64,000 nt of DNA, taken from contig NW_006494856.1 in the NCBI RefSeq assembly GCF_000471905.2, positions 1,026,241 through 1,090,240 on the forward strand, in the 5' to 3' direction. This document shows, one piece after another, positions 54,304-64,000 of the stretch. The position numbers were made by a program, and so were the translations under genes. The notes beneath the pieces are model-generated. The model saw only the letters and a program-made list of their open reading frames with translations. It was not told where the DNA came from and did no database searches. Source of the stretch: Amborella trichopoda. Taxonomy: Eukaryota > Streptophyta > Magnoliopsida > Amborellales > Amborellaceae. The number at the start of each line of letters is the position of its first letter. Within the stretch, counting starts at the first letter, position 1.

Positions 54304-57160
54304 TAGTTAGTTGCCTCGATCTTGCCCTCCGGATCTAGATGATCTGGCGGCATGTATCTTGAGTTTCTAGGGAACCTGGGACTTGAGATCGCTCTCTCAG
54401 AAACCTTGCTTAAGAGCATGGGTGCCCACTTAGATCACGAAGAAAGCCCCCCAGCTGCTTTGGCTGGTTTGGAATCACCTCCCTTGACTTTCGATCACCT
54501 AGTTTTCTGCACAGCACTAACATGGTTAGTTTTCAAGACAAGTGAGCCAAAGGGACCCACCCTTGTCTTAGAGCAAGCAATGTAGTTCAGGTGAGAGGGT
54601 GAAGTGGAGAGTTTGAATAAAGGACGAAAAGGGAAGGGGACTTGACGAAGGGACGAGACTAGCATGATAGCCGGGCAGTGACCAACTTGGAGTGGTAACA
54701 AGACGGGCGTGGTACTCGGAACTAGCACGATGGCAATACTACTCGAAAGCCATACCGCTATGGCGGTGCTAGACTGAGTCAACCCTTAGTCAAGTGAGAA
54801 GAGGAAAGAATGAAGAAAAGGAGCAAAACGACGAAGAGAAGGGGGTCCCGACAGCGCTAGGCATTGCCACTCACGACCGTGGAGTAACAGTGTCACGGCC
54901 CTTCGATAGCGCTAGACGCTACTTCTCATGGCTATAGGGTGAGTAGTGAACTACAGACGGCACTGGGCATTGTTGTTGGCAAGACGAGAAGGCAGAACAC
55001 CACTGCGTGGGCGGCGATAGCCTCTTGTGAAGCACGCGGTGATAGCCAATTGCGAAGCCCACGGCGATAGTTCTTTCTGAGGCACACGGAGATAGGCGTG
55101 GGACGTAAGAGAAACTTGCGGACGGCGATGGGCACCAAACGCACGAAAGAGGCTTGCGGTCGGCGATAGGCACTGAGTGCACGAAGGAAACTCGCTGATG
55201 GTGATAGGTACCGAGCGCTCAAAGGAAGCTCGCGGACGGTGATAGGTACCAAGCACGCGAAGGAAGCTCGAGGGGCGATAGTCAACGAGCGCGCGAAGGA
55301 AGCTTAAGGACGGCGACAGATGTTGCCACGACCCCTTGCGGACGGCAATAGACATCGTCGTCTGCGATGGGCACGCAATATGAAAAAACCCCTATGGGCA
55401 GCAATAAGTTTCACCGTTTGTGCTTCTCACTGAGACGTCGAGGACACATCTGCAGACAGCGATGAGCAACGCCATTTGCGAGCCTCCTCGAGAGACAGAG
55501 ATGAACGAACTTAAGGGGAAAGAAGTTCGCACATGGTGCTGCCATGGCCATGCGTGACCCGTGAAACCGTAGGAGGGAGAAAAAGAAATAAAGAGGCATG
55601 CACGACACTGTCACTGTCGTGCATGGCCTCTAAGAGAGGCTCAGGCGAAGAAAAAGAAGAAGAGAGAGAAGAAGAAAAAGAAGAAGAAAAGAAAATAACA
55701 GAAAAGAAGACAAAGAAAGATTTACCTTGAGCTTAGGGGTACCGATCTAAAAGTTTCTCTCTCCTTCCTCTTTCTCTCAACGTCACCCAACAATAAGAAA
55801 GAAAGGGAATTCTATTAAGTTAAAATTCTCTTTTGGCGAAGGGTTCAAGCCTCTTGCATACAATGATAGTACATGGTATATATAGAGTTGTGCCCAAACA
55901 TGGGTGGATTGATCAAAACTATACCTAATTGCTGGAAATTAAGATTTAACTGAATTAAAAGAAATTAGAAAATATGGTGCAAAATGACAAATTTGCCCCT
56001 TAATTTGTGAAATTCCAAAACAGTCCTTGTGCTGCCCTAGAACTTGTGTGATCTTTCATGTATGATCCGGGGTTGTTCTGATACTCGTTTGATCGAAAGA
56101 TGATTTTTTTCTTGTAAGGCTCGACATGACGATCAATTTGATACCAACTTCGAGCCATGGATCGTTCTTTTAGGCCACAATCATGTGACTTGAAATTTGG
56201 ATGAATCTTAAAATTTCGGATCGACAGTGTGCTCGTTCCTTAATGTTTTTCTATGATTTCTTCATTGGATTACACTGAGCATGCCGTCACGATTATGTGA
56301 CAACAAACGCAGCTTAATTCCATGTGCAGACGAAGATTTTGCAACGTTGGAGTTTTGGCTAGAATTTGGAATTTCGGTGTGGGAATTTGCAGTCCCTTCA
56401 TCGGCTTCGTGTGCAGAATCCGACCGTTCTTCGTGTATGGGGTTTGGACTAGAGATAGCCCTAGACCTTACGCATGCAATGGAACTGGTTTCGTGTCGAT
56501 CGGGTTCATGACCTGCGTGATTTGGCCGCTCGAGCGAGGTGCAACGCTGTTGATTTTCCTGCAACTTTCTTCACGGATCAGCAATTTCTCTCTAGCTTTT
56601 CTTTGCGCTTGGCCGTCGTCGCGAGGTGTGCCACATATCGAAATGCTGGTCTCGCCGAGACAACACGCTCCACCAAGTTTGAGTGCGATCCGATATTGGA
56701 TGAGGGAGATATAAGCGGTGAAAGTCACTTTTCGTGACTGCCCCTTGTATGGAGTTTAGTTGTCAGGTGACCGTATGAGAATAGTGTGTGGTTCCTCCTG
56801 TTTCGATCGTTCATTTATAACCTTTTCCTAGAGTGTCCGTTTAAGCTGAAATTTGACCCTTGGAGGTCTTCAACTGTATCGGATCCAATGTTGATGGTCC
56901 CACAGCAATTTGACACACCAAAAATATAGTTCTAGTTATAGGGTCCATTTCAGGGTGCTAGAGGCTGATTCTATGAACTCGTTTATTTGTCTGCACTGCC
57001 TTAGACATGTCGGAATGCGACGAAACTTGGTAAGAGACTTTTGAGAGTCCTTGTGAAGATCTTGACCAGCTCTGGGGCCATTCGGAGACTGTCAGAATTT
57101 CCACTGTATGTTAGTCTTTATTGACCGAGGACCCATGATGATGAAAAATATCTTCCAACA
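54304..57160 (-). mobile_element. 5' LTR of the Tat element
   Basis: About 2.86 kb, beginning (minus strand) TGTTGGAAGA and matching 40,222-43,103 along its length. For example GATCTAGATGATCTGGCGGC occurs in both near their inner/outer edge, and ATATAGTT(C/T)TAGTTATAGGG near the other. It contains an LTR-internal 38-39-bp repeat near 55,120-55,330 and a purine-rich GAAGAAGAAA tract near 55,650-55,720. Transcription start signals could not be placed. Confidence 0.88.
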
Positions 57161-57199
57161 GATAGTAATGTGATATCTGATAAGACCTATGTGGTCATC

Positions 57200-57545
57200 T
57201 ATGTGACATGTGATATTTGATTGATTGGCATGTTATGAGCGTATCGCATGACCATATTGTGAATGTGATTGATTGGCATGCTTTGAGCATATTGCATGAC
57301 CATACTGTGATATGTAATTGATTGGCATGCTTTGAACGTATTGTATGGTCATACTGTGATATGTGATTGATTGGCTTGCTTTGAACATTTGCATGACCAT
57401 ACTGGGAATGTGATTGATTTGCATGCTTTGAGCGTATTGCATGACCATACTGTGAATGAGATCTCTTGGCATGCTTTGAGCGTATTGCATGACCATGAGG
57501 TGATATGAGATTTATCGACATGCTTTGAGCGTATTGCATTACCTG
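57200..57545. repeat. 47-50-bp minisatellite right of the Tat element, seven units
   Basis: GATTGATTGGCATGCTTTGA with GCATGACCATACTGTGA recurs with the GGCATG word at 57,228, 57,275, 57,324, 57,373, about 57,420, 57,468 and 57,518. This array is probably the other side of the repeat region into which the Tat element inserted. Confidence 0.9.
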
Positions 57546-59369
57546 ACATGTGGCCTCTTCGATTCGCCCAATGATAGGACGGGAGTCGGGGTAGGTGATG
57601 ATTGGGTGGTACCTAGAAGGTATAACAATCCTAACCATGGTGGCATAAGGGATAGTTTTTTTGCAAGGTTATCGCCTATCGAAAGCCCCAAAGCGTGTTG
57701 GAGACTGTGTATGTGTATGTGAAAGCAATACAAAGTGACAAAGTGGGTCATCTACTTATCATTGTTTTCTCTCCCAAGTCATGGTAGAAGTCTTAAGCAA
57801 TGGGATTGGCTTAGCCTGATGAATAGGGCTTCTACTTCAAGAGTAGGCAAAGTAGGGAGTGAGTTAGTGGAAATGGTTGTTATTCACCTTAATATGTTAA
57901 TTGCCAAGATTTATATAGTTGCATGATTTGATTGACCCCCACATCATATCATATATGATTAATCTGATTTGTTATCGCTTCACTATGAACCATGCACGAC
58001 ACACTAATGAATATGATTATGACACATGACTCATGTTTTATAACAACAGTATAGAACCTTGTACATTGTTGTAAATGATATTCATAGGCTGGGAAGCATG
58101 ATGTTTGATCTACTTACTGGGATTTATAGCTCATTTTGTTTGCTTCCATCCTTGTAAATTACTAGCTGCAGGTCGAGGACGTACGGGTAGTGTTCGTTAC
58201 TGGCGGTTGAAGACCCGAGCTTGGCGAGATAACTCCCTTTAGATTTTAGGTGTTAGATGGTCGTTGGCCTTGTAATTGTTGTTTGTGAAGTTATGTATTT
58301 TGTTGTTGATGCCTTGGACTATTTGTATAGATTAAGTTTGGTTTTAATTTATCCAATTTTTGTTATGGTTCTAGTGGAAGTTTCTGCTTTCTTTTATGGT
58401 TTTCTCTTATTTCCTTCTTTTCAAATGCGTTGAGCTCACTCTTGTAATTAGGGATATTTTACTTTACCCTTTTTTTTTTTTTCCCCTTATTTTGTGATGT
58501 GAATCATATCCGTTCACACCTCTCTCTCCATTCTCTTTTGTATTTGTTTCATCTATTTCCCTTGTATTTTGTTCAATAGGTTAGTCATTCCTATTTTCTT
58601 TTAATTACATCTTCCTTTCTCACTTTTTTCATTATCTTTTGCTACTTATTTGGTCTTACCATCCTCTTTCCCTTTTTAATGAACCATTCTTTATTTCTCT
58701 CTACATATGTCGTGTTAACCCTCCTCCTCATGCTCTTTCCTTTTATTTCTTTCTTTTATTTATTCTTATTACTTTTGTTGCATATTATATATTAGCATAG
58801 GCCATCTTTCATTTTCCCTTCTTCTATTTTACTTCTCATCATGTTGTATTTTTATTTTTACTTGCATTTTATACTCATATCTCTTTGTCTCGTCAATGAG
58901 GATCTCATCTTCCTTCTTTGCAACCACACCCGCATCTTCATGGTAATATCCCTCTCTTTCATCTTATGTTATGCATGTTTAGATTAGTCTTCCTTCTTTT
59001 GCTTCTATGCTTTTTAATTTTTTGTTCTTCTTGCATCTAGTAGTTAGATTTTTTACTCATGTTTACTTACATCCTTCTAATTTAGCTGCTTATCTATGGA
59101 TTTTTTTTTTATTCTCTTTTTATATCTATTTTCCTAAAATCACTTTTTATCTTCAAACCCCTTTCAAAACCTTCTAGGTTGAGTTTCAAGGTTAAGAGAG
59201 TAGGGAAGTCGGCTTTGTCGTTGATCCGAGAGAGATAAGGGCTTAGGACCCGATTCTCCCTCGGAGCGTAATTTGGCAGGACCCATACTCTGCTAACTTA
59301 TTGATTTATTTGCACATAAAATCAAGACGGCGACATAATCTCCTACCCGCAATTTCGAGTATAAAGACA
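57546..59369. other. Spacer, no gene recognised
   Basis: The first 800 bp have mixed composition and may be old retroelement noncoding sequence (CTGCAGGTCGAGGACGTACG near 58,170 recalls the region before a gypsy 3' LTR). The stretch 58,330-59,160 is T-rich. No protein domain found. Confidence 0.4.
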
Positions 59370-61480
59370 TTTGAAGGAATGTAATTTGAATCTTTGGAAT
59401 CTGTGAAGGAGTTTTATAATGAATATGCTAGGCGGGAGGTTTTCGTATGTGTGCCAGTACCTTTTATTATACTCATGATGGAATTGCTAATGCTGGAAGA
59501 TTTGTTTGTTCAAAACAAGGATTATGAGAGAAGAACTATATGGACAATGAAAACAGAGTCAAAAGGCCACGTGCAATAACTCGAGAAGGATGTAAGGCAA
59601 TGATGATGGTATAAGGCAAAGATCACAACCATTTGCTAGCGAAGCCTGGAGAAGTTTAATATCTATGATCACATAAGAAGATGACCAAAATATCTATGAT
59701 CACATAGAAGATGACCAACAAGGCACAACATATTATAGACACATACGCCAGTACATGATTACGTCCATGCCTTATAATGTATGTGCTTAGCCAAGAAGTG
59801 GGTGGAAGTGACAATCTTGCATTCACTAATCGTCATTGTCAAAATTACATTACCAAAATTCGGCAAAGGAGATATTCAACTTGTCTTTGAATACTTTAGA
59901 AATATGCAATTTGAGAATCCTGTGTTTTTCTATGCGATGCAAGTAGATGAGAATGGACATTTGACTAGAATATTTTGGGTCGATGCTAGATCAATGATGA
60001 ACTATCGATATTTTGGGGATGTTGTGTTTGGCACAACCTATTTGACAAACAAGTATCGAATGCCTTTTGCACCATTTATAAGAGTAAACCACCATAGTTA
60101 ATCTGTATTATTTGGTTGCGCTTTACTAGTTGATGAAAGTGAAGAGCCATTTGTTTGGCTATTTTAGACATGGCTTCAAACAATGTCTGGCCATCATCCA
60201 AATTCAATAATCACTTATCAAGATCTTATGATGGGAGCAATCATAATATGAGTTTTTGCAAATACTTGCCATCATCTTTGCCTATGGCACATTTTGAAGA
60301 AAGTACCAGAGAAGTTGTGCCATGTATATGTGGAACATGGAAAAAGTTTTAGTGTTGATTTTCATAAGTGCATCCATAATTCCGAGACAATACAAGAGTT
60401 TGAATCGTGTTAGCAAATAATCATTGATCGCTACAATTTAAAAGAGAATTGATGGTTAATCAGACTGTATGGCATTCATGAGCAATGGGTTCTGGCATTC
60501 ATGTGCAACACATTTTTTGTAGAGATGTCTACAACCCAATTGAGTGAGAGTATGAACTCATTTTTTGTGGCTATGTAAATGCAAAAAACACTCTCAAAGA
60601 ATTTGTTGAGAATTGCCCTTGCATTAAATAGTCGGTTTAGAAGGAGAGAGATGCAAACTTTGAAACAATTCACAAACATCGGGTTTTAAGGACTTATTTT
60701 CCAATAGAGAAAGAAGCAACTTGCATTTATACCAGAGCAGTATTTGACAATTTCCAAGAGGAATTGTGTCGCAATATTGTGCATGTTACAATAGAATCAA
60801 AGAATGATGGGGAAATCATTGTATTTAAAGTTTCAAAATATGATGAAGAGAATAGGGTATTCATCGTTACATTAAATGTACCTGAAACCAAAGCAATTTG
60901 TAGTTGAGCAATTGTTTGAGTTCATTGGATTACTTTGTAGACACATTATAATTGTTCTCAAATTGAAAACATTTTTAAAATCCCACCTTGTTATATCTTG
61001 AAGCGATGGGCAAAAATTGCCAAGGAAGGGTGTGTAATAGATGAACATGGTCATACAATGTAAGTTGATTTGCATGAATCCTTGACTGCACAATACAGTG
61101 AATTGTACAGAAAGGCAACAAACTTTGTAGAGAATGGAGCCATGTATAAGGAAACATTTCATGAAGCAATGCATGTTCTTGATGAGGACTTGAAGAGAGT
61201 TGCAATTGTGAAAGAAAATATCGACAAAACGAGCCCAAAAGATTCCTAACGTTTGCAATTAAATGTTAATGTAAGTCAAGAAGGAAATTTAATAAACAAT
61301 CAGAGAGTGCTTGACCCCCTACCAATGAATACAAAAGGGGCTCCTAAGCACCAGTTGAAATCCTTCTTGGAGAATACACAAAATAGTAATAGGAAATGTA
61401 CCATGTGCAAAGGTAGCTATCAGGATAAGAGGAATTGCCCAACTCTGAGGGGTACACTGAATACCGAAGAATGCAAATGA
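59370..61480 (+). pseudogene. FAR1-related (FHY3/FAR1, MULE-derived) pseudogene
   Basis: Collinear remains of a whole FAR1-related protein without introns. FAR1 DNA-binding domain: FEGM-stop-FESLESVKEFYNEYAR at 59,371-59,430. MULE transposase domain: QLVFEYFRNMQFENPVFFYA, then FGDVVFGTTYLTNKYRMPFA and VNHH from 59,880. A decayed SWIM finger precedes CYILKRWAKIAKEG near 60,985. C-terminal zinc knuckle: RKCTMCKGSYQDKRNCP at 61,390-61,445. In-frame stops include TAA 59,382-59,384 (a glutamate in the family), TAA 60,099-60,101 and TAG 60,165-60,167, and there are frame shifts, so it is dead. The family are transposase-derived light-signalling transcription factors; this could equally be a MULE transposase copy. 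No terminal repeats were identified. Confidence 0.85.
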
Positions 61481-62108
61481 AATGGTTTTTAAACTGACCC
61501 CTTTCTTAAATCCATCATTTTCAATTGTTAATAAATTTGTAATTGTTCGACTGTATTGTTAACTAATCCTGTAAACCGGTTTTGTGATCTTAAGTGTGAA
61601 TTCCAATCGCATGTTGTGGGAAGTTGCTCTTTTGGTGGAACTTGTGATTCTTGTTCTCATGAAATTCAACTTATCAAGAAAAAATGAAGGATCTCTCATT
61701 AGCACCACTTCTTGTTCTCAAGAAATTACTCTTGGTGGAACTTGTGATCTCTTGTTCTTATGAAATTCCACTTATCAAGAAGAACTGAAGGATCTGTCAT
61801 TAGCACCACTTTTTGTTCTCAAAAAATTGCTCTTTTGGTGGAACTTGTCATCTCTCATTATCACTTCTTGTAAAGAGTGCTGCCTCAAGCACCATTTTTT
61901 TTGTACATGTTGCCATTTTTCAAGGGGTGTCATTTTTTGTACAAAATGTTGCCTCAAGCACCATTTTTTGTTAATGTGGCCTCCAACAATTATAATTTTG
62001 CAGTAAATAGAGTACAGTCCTCTTTAACACCCCAACATTTGAAATTTTAGATTATTTTTTTGGTGTATTTTGACATTGTTGGTTCTATTGAATGGTTTCT
62101 CTATGTTT
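61481..62108. other. AT-rich spacer after the pseudogene, with short arrays
   Basis: Noncoding sequence. It contains the 102-bp array at 61,627-61,975; nothing else is recognised. Confidence 0.5.
61627..61975. repeat. 102-bp tandem repeat, then a 67-bp repeat
   Basis: CTCTTTTGGTGGAACTTGTG begins units at 61,627, 61,729 and 61,830, each with TTGTTCTCA(T/A)GAAATT and AGGATCT(C/G)TCATTAGCACC. The third unit is cut short and followed by GCCTCAAGCACCATTTTTT at about 61,880 and again at about 61,951. Confidence 0.85.
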
Positions 62109-62702
62109 CAATGGTTTATTGACATCATTTTCAAGTATGCCTTTGGTAATGAGGGCACATGGATCTAAACAGTTGGGGTATTTAATGATTGGCATGCAAC
62201 ATAATGAGGGTGAGAAATGTCAATTCTATTATAATGAATTTTGAATTGGATTATGAGTGGATCAATAAATTCAATGAACACTAGTCTATACAATTGTGAA
62301 CACTGGTCTTCTCATTTACTAGTTTTATTGTAGTTCCACTCATACAAAAGGGACGCATTGGCATCAGGTCTCTCTTAAAAGAAGTTAAAACTAATGCTTG
62401 CAGCTCAATGGTTTATTGACATCATTTTCAAATATGCCTTTGATAATGAGCACACATGGATCTAAATAGTTGGGGTATTTAATGATTGGCATGCAACATA
62501 ATGAGGGTGAGAAATGTCAATTCTATTATAATGAATTTTGAATTGGATTCTGAGTGGATCAATAAATTCAATGAACACTAGTCTATACAATTGTGAACAC
62601 TGGTCTTCTCATTTACTAGTTTTATTGTAGTTCCACTCATACAAAAGGGACGCATTGGCATCAGGTCTCTCTTAAAAGAAGTTAAAACTAATGCTTGCAG
62701 CT
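62109..62702. repeat. 297-bp tandem duplication
   Basis: CAATGGTTTATTGACATCAT starts at 62,109 and 62,406, and CAATGG opens a third, unrelated continuation at 62,703. The two 297-bp copies differ at only about four or five positions in the line-by-line comparison, so the duplication is recent. No coding frame runs through it. Confidence 0.95.
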
Positions 62703-64000
62703 CAATGGTCATTCAGGTTACACATGCACAACATATTTCTGTAAAATTGTGTGAAGACCATCCATCCAACCCACTGTGAAGACCATCCATCCAACCCCCA
62801 TCTATGGAAGATATTAGATTTCATAAGGATAAAGAAATCACATAAGAGTAGAACCAGCCAAAACTTTGAGTAGCAGCCATGTGTAATCCAATGAATCTAC
62901 CCTTGTTGAAATGATAAAGTTATTAGAATCACAACTTTACTAATGGAGAGTCAGTGCTTCAATTGTAGCATTCATGTAAAATAAAAATTGTAGTAACAAT
63001 TCCTCAAAGTCTAGGAAACGAATTACAAAAATGGCATTGAACTTTTACAAGTACTGGATAATCCAATTACAATGAACTTTCACTCCAATGAACTCTCAAA
63101 CCAATTACAATTAACTTCCACTCCTTTATGTCAATTGCATTGACCTCCGTCTACGTTTCTAATCGTTTTCACTCATTATTTTATTCAAACCCCAAGCTCC
63201 TTGGGTTTTTCACTTCCCACGCATATCCATGGCTAACAACTACGATTCAATCGGTAGTCCTTAGGCCAATAGCGAATATGTTGAAGTGGTCCCCACCAAC
63301 TGGATCATAGAGCTTAAAAAGATCAATATAGTGGTCCGGCAAGCCCACCAAATGAAAATCATCAACTGGGCCTGCCCCAACCCTGAGTAGAGAGTTATGG
63401 ATTAGCATCTGGATGAGAACTCAATAAACCCAAAAGAACTACATGACAAGCAAAACAAAGAAAAAATGGCTAAATTAACCCTGTATAAGTAGAGTTCAAC
63501 ACACAGTCAAGATACACAATTACCTCATCCTTGTGATCAAATATAAGTAAAACCATCAGATACAGGTAGAAATTCGACTTAGTGAGTACCACATAATTGA
63601 ACCTCTAAGACAACAAAAACATATTTTAGGGGCAAACCAAATCAATTAGAATTTGAGACACTAGCCCCACATCTCAAAAGTTTCCTCTAATCAAGTTCCT
63701 AAGAAACATAACACCAAGAAATAAGGGCATAAAAGAATAGGACAATCAAATTGGTGATTCATGGCAATACAAAAAAACTTACACACACCCCAAATTGGCT
63801 TGAAATTTAACCAACCTGAGTATCTTTTCTTTTCAACTCTTTTAATTAAGGAGAGCAAGTTTCCATTTGATTAATCAAGATAGGTAGAAAGAATGAACCC
63901 ACTTGATAACAGGGGAAATGTGAATAGCAATTGGAAGGATATTCCTAAAATCTAGCTCACTTTCAGGACAATTTAAATGTTGTTGGGGATCAGCTCATTT
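62703..64000. other. AT-rich spacer to window end, no gene recognised
   Basis: Short direct repeats (GTGAAGACCATCCATCCAAC twice at about 62,750-62,795; CAATTACAATGAACTT-type words near 63,065-63,115). No domains, RNA genes or transposon ends could be supported. Confidence 0.5.

Larger units (their letters stand above)
40222..57160 (-). mobile_element. Ty3/gypsy Tat-lineage LTR retrotransposon, 16.9 kb, fossil
   Basis: Two long similar repeats in direct orientation (40,222-43,103 and 54,304-57,160) bound an internal region whose genes read on the minus strand. On that strand the LTRs begin TGTTGGAAGA, and the outer flanks are GATAC (40,217-40,221) and GATAG (57,161-57,165), a near-perfect 5-bp target duplication. 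A primer-binding site, gag-like sequence, RNase H, a second RNase H and integrase follow in order. The extra RNase H and the long, tandemly repeated segment between pol and the 3' LTR are marks of the Tat (Tat/Ogre) lineage. The coding region is broken in many places, at least ten by impression. LTR divergence in the stretches I compared is about 5-8%, so millions of years old. Confidence 0.88.

Overview
The window is nuclear DNA from a seed plant, most likely an angiosperm. The signs are GT-AG introns averaging kilobases, plant Golgi CASP exons, a FAR1/FHY3-type sequence, L1 elements with the plant-type zf-RVT and RNase H tail, plant RTE LINEs, and a Tat-lineage Ty3/gypsy element. The species cannot be named from the sequence. 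No bacterial-style gene clusters, CRISPR arrays or RNA genes were found.

Region 1 (1-28,508, + strand) is the 3' half of one host gene, the Golgi coiled-coil membrane protein CASP. I reconstruct ten coding exons (1885-1977, 9266-9394, 9585-9704, 10026-10103, 14031-14138, 14294-14437, 14519-14620, 21242-21321, 28274-28366, 28442-28508). They join in frame without a stop into 337 residues, ending in the conserved transmembrane anchor and a TGA. The N-terminal half lies upstream of the window. The five small introns are 75-321 bp, and one of them is a GC-AG intron. The four long ones (7.3, 3.9, 6.6 and 7.0 kb) are filled with old transposons: an LTR-element remnant, a MITE, L1 LINEs in both orientations (one with the layout of a twin-primed inversion), a hAT BED-finger fragment beside a tandem array, a Ty3/gypsy fragment with its own 77-bp array, and two RTE LINE tails.

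Region 2 (28.5-40.2 kb) is intergenic. It holds a second copy of the intronic MITE family, a foldback MITE with a perfect 8-bp target duplication, a 1.3-kb element with long terminal inverted repeats, an LTR-type primer-binding-site remnant, a 57-bp (19-codon) minisatellite and several microsatellites. No host gene is convincing here. One unplaced exon-like stretch lies near 31.3-31.5 kb.

Region 3 (40,222-57,160, - strand) is one 16.9-kb fossil Ty3/gypsy element of the Tat lineage. It has 2.9-kb LTRs, gag, pol parts including a second RNase H, and a 5-kb noncoding segment between pol and the 3' LTR that carries a 35-bp minisatellite. It sits inside an older minisatellite, remnants of which flank both sides.

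Region 4 (57.2-64 kb) has a 49-bp minisatellite, AT-rich spacer, an intronless and decayed FAR1-related (MULE-transposase-derived) pseudogene at 59,370-61,480, a 102-bp array and a clean 297-bp tandem duplication.

Taken together, one intact housekeeping gene is stretched over at least 28 kb by intronic transposon build-up and sits beside a gene-free block of nested repeats. I did not find a previously undescribed multi-gene system. The most informative items are the GC-AG intron, the twin-primed L1, the MITE pair, and the recurring link between tandem arrays and particular transposons.
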